Part shown: positions 31,795-34,087 of the stretch, piece by piece
Layout: each line of letters opens with the position of its first letter
Position numbering within the stretch: position 1 is the stretch's first letter
From: Sphingomonadales bacterium CG_4_10_14_3_um_filter_58_15
GTDB taxonomy: Bacteria; Pseudomonadota; Alphaproteobacteria; Sphingomonadales; Sphingomonadaceae
Direction: 5' to 3'
Assembly (NCBI GenBank): GCA_002783865.1
Contig: PFJE01000044.1
Location: 1 to 34,087 of the forward strand
Length of the DNA stretch: 34,087 nucleotides
The notes under the pieces: model-generated
What the model was told of the DNA's origin: nothing
Databases searched by the model: none
Seen by the model: only the letters and a program-made list of their open reading frames with translations
Made by a program: the position numbers and the translations under genes

Positions 31795-31870
31795 AGGAGT
31801 GTAGCTCAGTTGGTAGAGCATCGGTCTCCAAAACCGAGGGCCCACGGTTCGAGTCCGTGCACTCCTGCCA
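31795..31870 (+). tRNA. trnW: tRNA-Trp (anticodon CCA)
   Basis: A complete 76-nt cloverleaf with encoded CCA. Acceptor stem AGGAGTG 31795-31801 pairs with CACTCCT 31860-31866; the D-arm region follows (GCTC...GAGC), the anticodon stem TCGGT/ACCGA encloses CTCCAAA with anticodon CCA, a 5-nt variable loop, T-stem CACGG/CCGTG with TTCGAGT loop, discriminator G and CCA 31868-31870. It reads tryptophan (UGG). In many bacteria tRNA-Trp precedes secE-nusG; here a VOC-family gene follows 28 nt later. Confidence 0.98.
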
Positions 31871-31898
31871 TTTTCCCTTTTCTTGCACCGAAATCATC

Positions 31899-32288
31899 AT
31901 GCCCCAGTTTATTTCCGCCATCACCCTGATCGTTCCAGATTATGATCCGGCGATAGAATTTTACGTCGGCCTGATGGGGTTCGAGCTGATCGAGGACACC
32001 GCTCTGTCAGAAGACAAGCGCTGGGTGCTGGTAGCCCCACCCGGAAGCACCGAAACCCGCCTGTTGCTCGCAAAAGCCGCGAACGAGGCGCAGGAAGAAG
32101 TGATCGGCGAGCAGGCCGGCGACCGGGTGTTCCTGTTTCTGGAAACCTATGATTTTGAAACCGATTATGCGATCATGCAGCGCGCCGGGATCCTGTTTCT
32201 CGAGGAACCGCGCGAGGAGCTTTATGGCATGGTTGCGAAATGGGCCGATCCGTTCGGCAACCGGTGGGACCTGATCGAACGCTATTAA
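31899..32288 (+). CDS. VOC (glyoxalase/bleomycin resistance) family protein
   Basis: A 129-residue vicinal-oxygen-chelate protein. It shows the two beta-alpha-beta-beta-beta modules: QFISAITLIVPDYDPAIEFYVGLMGFEL at the start and RAGILFLEEPREELYGMVAKWADPFGNRWDLIE at the end, with the C-terminal DPFGNRW core. Members act as glyoxalases, dioxygenases or drug-binding proteins, often metal-dependent. The start at ATG 31899 (MPQFIS) fits the family; the open frame extends through the tRNA and is spurious. It lies 28 nt after tRNA-Trp, so transcription from the tRNA promoter is possible. It overlaps the end of the convergent TetR gene by 4 nt. Confidence 0.9.
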   Translation: MPQFISAITLIVPDYDPAIEFYVGLMGFELIEDTALSEDKRWVLVAPPGSTETRLLLAKAANEAQEEVIGEQAGDRVFLFLETYDFETDYAIMQRAGILFLEEPREELYGMVAKWADPFGNRWDLIERY

Positions 32289-32893
32289 CGCTCGATATCC
32301 AGCGCCCCCGCGATCATCCCCCAGATCTGGTGCCCCAGCTTGGCCGGGTCCGGCCGCGGGTCCATCGCCATGGCGTGCATGATCCCGCTGCGGATCGCTC
32401 CGGTTATCGCGGCGCCGGCAATCGCCGGATCGATATGGGCACCGATATCGCCACGCCGGATGCCGGACCGGATATTGCGGATCGCCATTTCGATCATCTC
32501 TTCATGGCGCGCCGATTCCACCGCAGCGACCTGGTTGGTCCGGGCCATCTTCCCGAGAATGACCGGCGCCATCGGATCGTCGTAGAGAAAGGCGACGACC
32601 GCCATCAGCCGGCTCTTCTCGCGCACGCCCCACCGAATATCCGGGTCGATATGCTGGTTCGCCACCTGGTTGTAGCGGTCGTAGAAGGCGTGGATGATCG
32701 CGCCCAGCATCCCCGACTTGGAGCCGAAATAATGATAGGCCAGGCCCACCGACACGCCGGCCTGCTCGGCGACCTGTCCCATTTCCAGTTCGCCGTCGCC
32801 GTCCCGCAGGATCATTTCTGCCGCCGCCAATATGCTGGCCGCCCGCATCAGCTTGCGATCGGATGTTTCCGCGGTCCTGCTGCCTTTGGCCAT
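32285..32893 (-). CDS. TetR/AcrR-family regulator
   Basis: A TetR-type repressor, 202 residues from ATG 32893. The helix-turn-helix is in ASILAAAEMIL...QVAEQAGVSVGLAYHYFGSKSGML (about residues 17-60), followed by a helical ligand domain. ATG 32893 (MAKGSRTAETS) is chosen because an AAGG precedes it and it places the 40-bp palindrome upstream. The frame continues to ATG 32950 and 32968, but that extension is a Gly/Lys/Asp-rich stretch (GQGKRDKGKGTG) and would overlap the palindrome. The adjacent divergent PhyH-type oxygenase is the likely target. The end overlaps the VOC gene by 4 nt. Confidence 0.88.
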   Translation of the reverse strand: MAKGSRTAETSDRKLMRAASILAAAEMILRDGDGELEMGQVAEQAGVSVGLAYHYFGSKSGMLGAIIHAFYDRYNQVANQHIDPDIRWGVREKSRLMAVVAFLYDDPMAPVILGKMARTNQVAAVESARHEEMIEMAIRNIRSGIRRGDIGAHIDPAIAGAAITGAIRSGIMHAMAMDPRPDPAKLGHQIWGMIAGALDIER

Positions 32894-32943
32894 GCCCGTG
32901 CCCTTGCCCTTGTCTCTCTTGCCTTGCCCGTCCTCCTGGCTCC

Positions 32944-32983
32944 TAGCCATTCTTTGAATTGAATTCAATTCAAAGAATGGCTA
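32944..32983. promoter_or_regulatory. Perfect 40-bp palindrome between divergent TetR and PhyH genes (candidate operator)
   Basis: The sequence is perfectly symmetric over 40 bp, centred between 32963 and 32964: half-site TAGCCATTCTTTGAATTGAA followed by its exact reverse complement. It ends 37 nt before the PhyH ATG and, with the TetR start taken at 32893, lies 51-90 nt upstream of it. The innermost GAATTC is an EcoRI site. A TetR-family dimer or pair of dimers is the likely ligand; as single-stranded RNA it would form a long hairpin. Confidence 0.8.
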
Positions 32984-33020
32984 TCAAAGTCACAATGACA
33001 CGAATCACGGAGCAGGACCG

Positions 33021-33908
33021 ATGAATATCGAAAGCAGTATTGCCACGGCGGATGTGGATCTCGGCCCCTGGCTGCACGGCCGCCGCTTCGAGGATGCCTG
33101 GGACCAGTTTCAGGAAGAGGGCTATGTCATCCTGTCGGACGTACTGACTCCCGAACAGGTAAAACAGCAGCGCGCGGCGCTCCAGCCGTGGATCGATGCC
33201 GATATCCGCGGGCGCAACAATTTCGAGGGCGACCGATCCAACCGCATCTACGGGATGCTTGACAAGGATCCCGTCTTTGCAGACCTGATTGCCCATCCGC
33301 TGCAACTGGCCTTTGCCGAGCGCGAGCTGGGCAAAAGCTGCCTGCTCTACGCCTGCCTCGCGATCAACCTGCATCCCGGCGAAACCGTCCAGCCCTGGCA
33401 TTTCGACGACAGCCATTGCGGCCTCGCCCGCCCGCGCGACCCGCTCAGCCTGTCGACCTTCTGGTCAATCAGCGACACGACCGAGGACAATGGCGCCACC
33501 GAGATCATCCCCGGCAGCCACAAATGGGGCAGCGAGGAACCGGCCGGCGCCAATCGCGGCTCCGATTTCAAGACCGGCGTCATCGACAAGACCCATCACG
33601 GCCCGGATGATCATCCCGGCATGATCCGGGCGGTCATGCCCGCCGGCTCGCTGATGCTCGCCAAGGGCACCCTGTGGCACCGCGGCGGCAGCAACCGCTC
33701 CGACGCCGACCGGCTGATCGTCACCCCTCAATTCTGCAGGGGCTGGTGCCGGCCGCTGGAACAGCAATTGCTCGCCGTCTCTCCCGACAAGGCGGCGCGC
33801 TTCCCGAAACGGGTGCAGGAACTGCTCGGCTACAATATCCACCCGCCGTTCATGGGCTATGTCGACGGCATGCACCCGAGCCGGAAACTGCCGACCCGGT
33901 CGGCCTGA
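33021..33908 (+). CDS. Phytanoyl-CoA dioxygenase (PhyH)-family Fe(II)/2-oxoglutarate oxygenase
   Basis: A 295-residue non-heme iron oxygenase. The metal triad is His127 and Asp129 in WHFDD, with the distal His220 in TLWHRGG, and Arg226 as a likely 2-oxoglutarate contact. ATG 33021 lies beyond an AGCAGGA Shine-Dalgarno. The family covers phytanoyl-CoA hydroxylation, ectoine and other hydroxylations, and phosphonate hydroxylation (PhnY). No neighbour fixes the substrate. It is divergent from a TetR regulator and separated from it by the 40-bp palindrome, so it is probably an inducible enzyme. Its end is followed by a palindromic repeat. Confidence 0.92.
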   Translation: MNIESSIATADVDLGPWLHGRRFEDAWDQFQEEGYVILSDVLTPEQVKQQRAALQPWIDADIRGRNNFEGDRSNRIYGMLDKDPVFADLIAHPLQLAFAERELGKSCLLYACLAINLHPGETVQPWHFDDSHCGLARPRDPLSLSTFWSISDTTEDNGATEIIPGSHKWGSEEPAGANRGSDFKTGVIDKTHHGPDDHPGMIRAVMPAGSLMLAKGTLWHRGGSNRSDADRLIVTPQFCRGWCRPLEQQLLAVSPDKAARFPKRVQELLGYNIHPPFMGYVDGMHPSRKLPTRSA

Positions 33909-33917
33909 GCGCTCGCA

Positions 33918-34052
33918 AAATCCTCCCCGCTTGCGGGGAGGAGGACCGCGCGAAGCGTGGTGGAGGGGGCTCGCGTCTGAGCGCAGCGCCTGGGCCAGCG
34001 CCCCCTCCGTCAGCCGTTCCGGCTGCCACCTCCCCGCAAGCGGGGAGGATTT
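33918..34052. repeat. 135-bp nested inverted-repeat (REP/MITE-like) element
   Basis: The outer arms are perfect 24-nt inverted copies (33918-33941 and 34029-34052), each containing the hairpin CCTCCCCGC/GCGGGGAGG. An inner inverted repeat, GGAGGGGGC 33962-33970 and GCCCCCTCC 34000-34008, is nested inside. The structure parallels the element at 14362-14471 (CCTCCC-core hairpins at both ends) but the inner sequence differs. It follows the PhyH gene by 9 nt. Beyond it nothing is recognisable to the window edge. Confidence 0.85.
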
Positions 34053-34087
34053 AAGCAATCTCGATTTTGTGCCGTTAGTCCTGAGCT

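Noticed and set aside
31621-31929. A plus-strand open frame across the tRNA-Trp gene
   Set aside because: It reads through the tRNA cloverleaf; Arg/Pro/Ser-rich translation without family likeness.
33021-33908. PhyH protein as PhnY partner of the PhnZ-like HD protein
   Set aside because: The two genes are 25 kb apart with no other phosphonate gene, and PhyH members have many substrates; the link is too speculative to call.
1-34087. CRISPR arrays, insertion sequences, prophage or integron genes
   Set aside because: No regularly spaced repeats, transposase, integrase or phage structural genes are visible.

Overview
The window reads as an alphaproteobacterial chromosome segment, most likely from the order Sphingomonadales (a Sphingorhabdus/Parasphingorhabdus-like marine sphingomonad is my best guess). 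The evidence is the protein flavour (CC_3452-family protein, NDUFA12-like complex I subunit, DUF2155 lipoprotein, single bifunctional Rsh), weak or alternative start signals, and GC-rich nested palindromic repeats between genes. The taxonomy is inferred from gene content alone. No phage, IS element, integrase or CRISPR array is visible. This is mostly ordinary chromosome with several unusual local arrangements.

Left third (1-13.3 kb): the tail of an unknown gene; a serine hydrolase downstream of a two-subunit 3-oxoacid CoA-transferase operon whose subunit genes are split by a HAD-type lipoprotein; a divergent phytase-like esterase; rpmB; tadA; a LytS/LytTR two-component pair; an HD-domain protein resembling PhnZ/MIOX diiron oxygenases; a divergent HxlR regulator and small secreted CC_3452 protein sharing TTGCAA operator-like sites; the bifunctional (p)ppGpp enzyme Rsh; tandem FKBP-type prolyl isomerases; and rpsU.

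Middle (13.5-24.3 kb): a class II aldolase/adducin-like protein; a 110-bp nested inverted repeat that supplies the Shine-Dalgarno of an IorA-like [2Fe-2S] subunit whose molybdopterin partner is absent; further palindromes; a siderophore-type TonB receptor with Fur-box-like sequences; an ArsC-type reductase; an orphan ParA ATPase; a membrane PAS-GGDEF-EAL protein downstream of a fatty-acyl-AMP ligase; RecX; and a double cold-shock-domain protein.

Right third (24.3-34.1 kb): DUF192 lipoprotein, NDUFA12-like protein and DUF2155 lipoprotein in one direction. DUF2155 overlaps the convergent aat gene by 271 bp, covering the whole C-terminal tail of Aat. Next come an OxyR-like LysR regulator, an overlooked 50-codon ORF, and nhaA, preceded by a T-tailed hairpin inside its leader that looks like an attenuator or riboswitch expression platform. 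Then a DUF454 membrane protein, a Rieske oxygenase alpha subunit, a cupin, tRNA-Trp(CCA), a VOC protein, and a TetR regulator divergent from a PhyH-type dioxygenase with a perfect 40-bp palindrome between them. A 135-bp nested palindromic repeat closes the window.

The best candidates for undescribed biology are the nhaA leader, the 40-bp TetR/PhyH palindrome, the aat/DUF2155 antisense overlap, the PhnZ-like HD protein without phosphonate genes, and the HAD lipoprotein between scoA and scoB.
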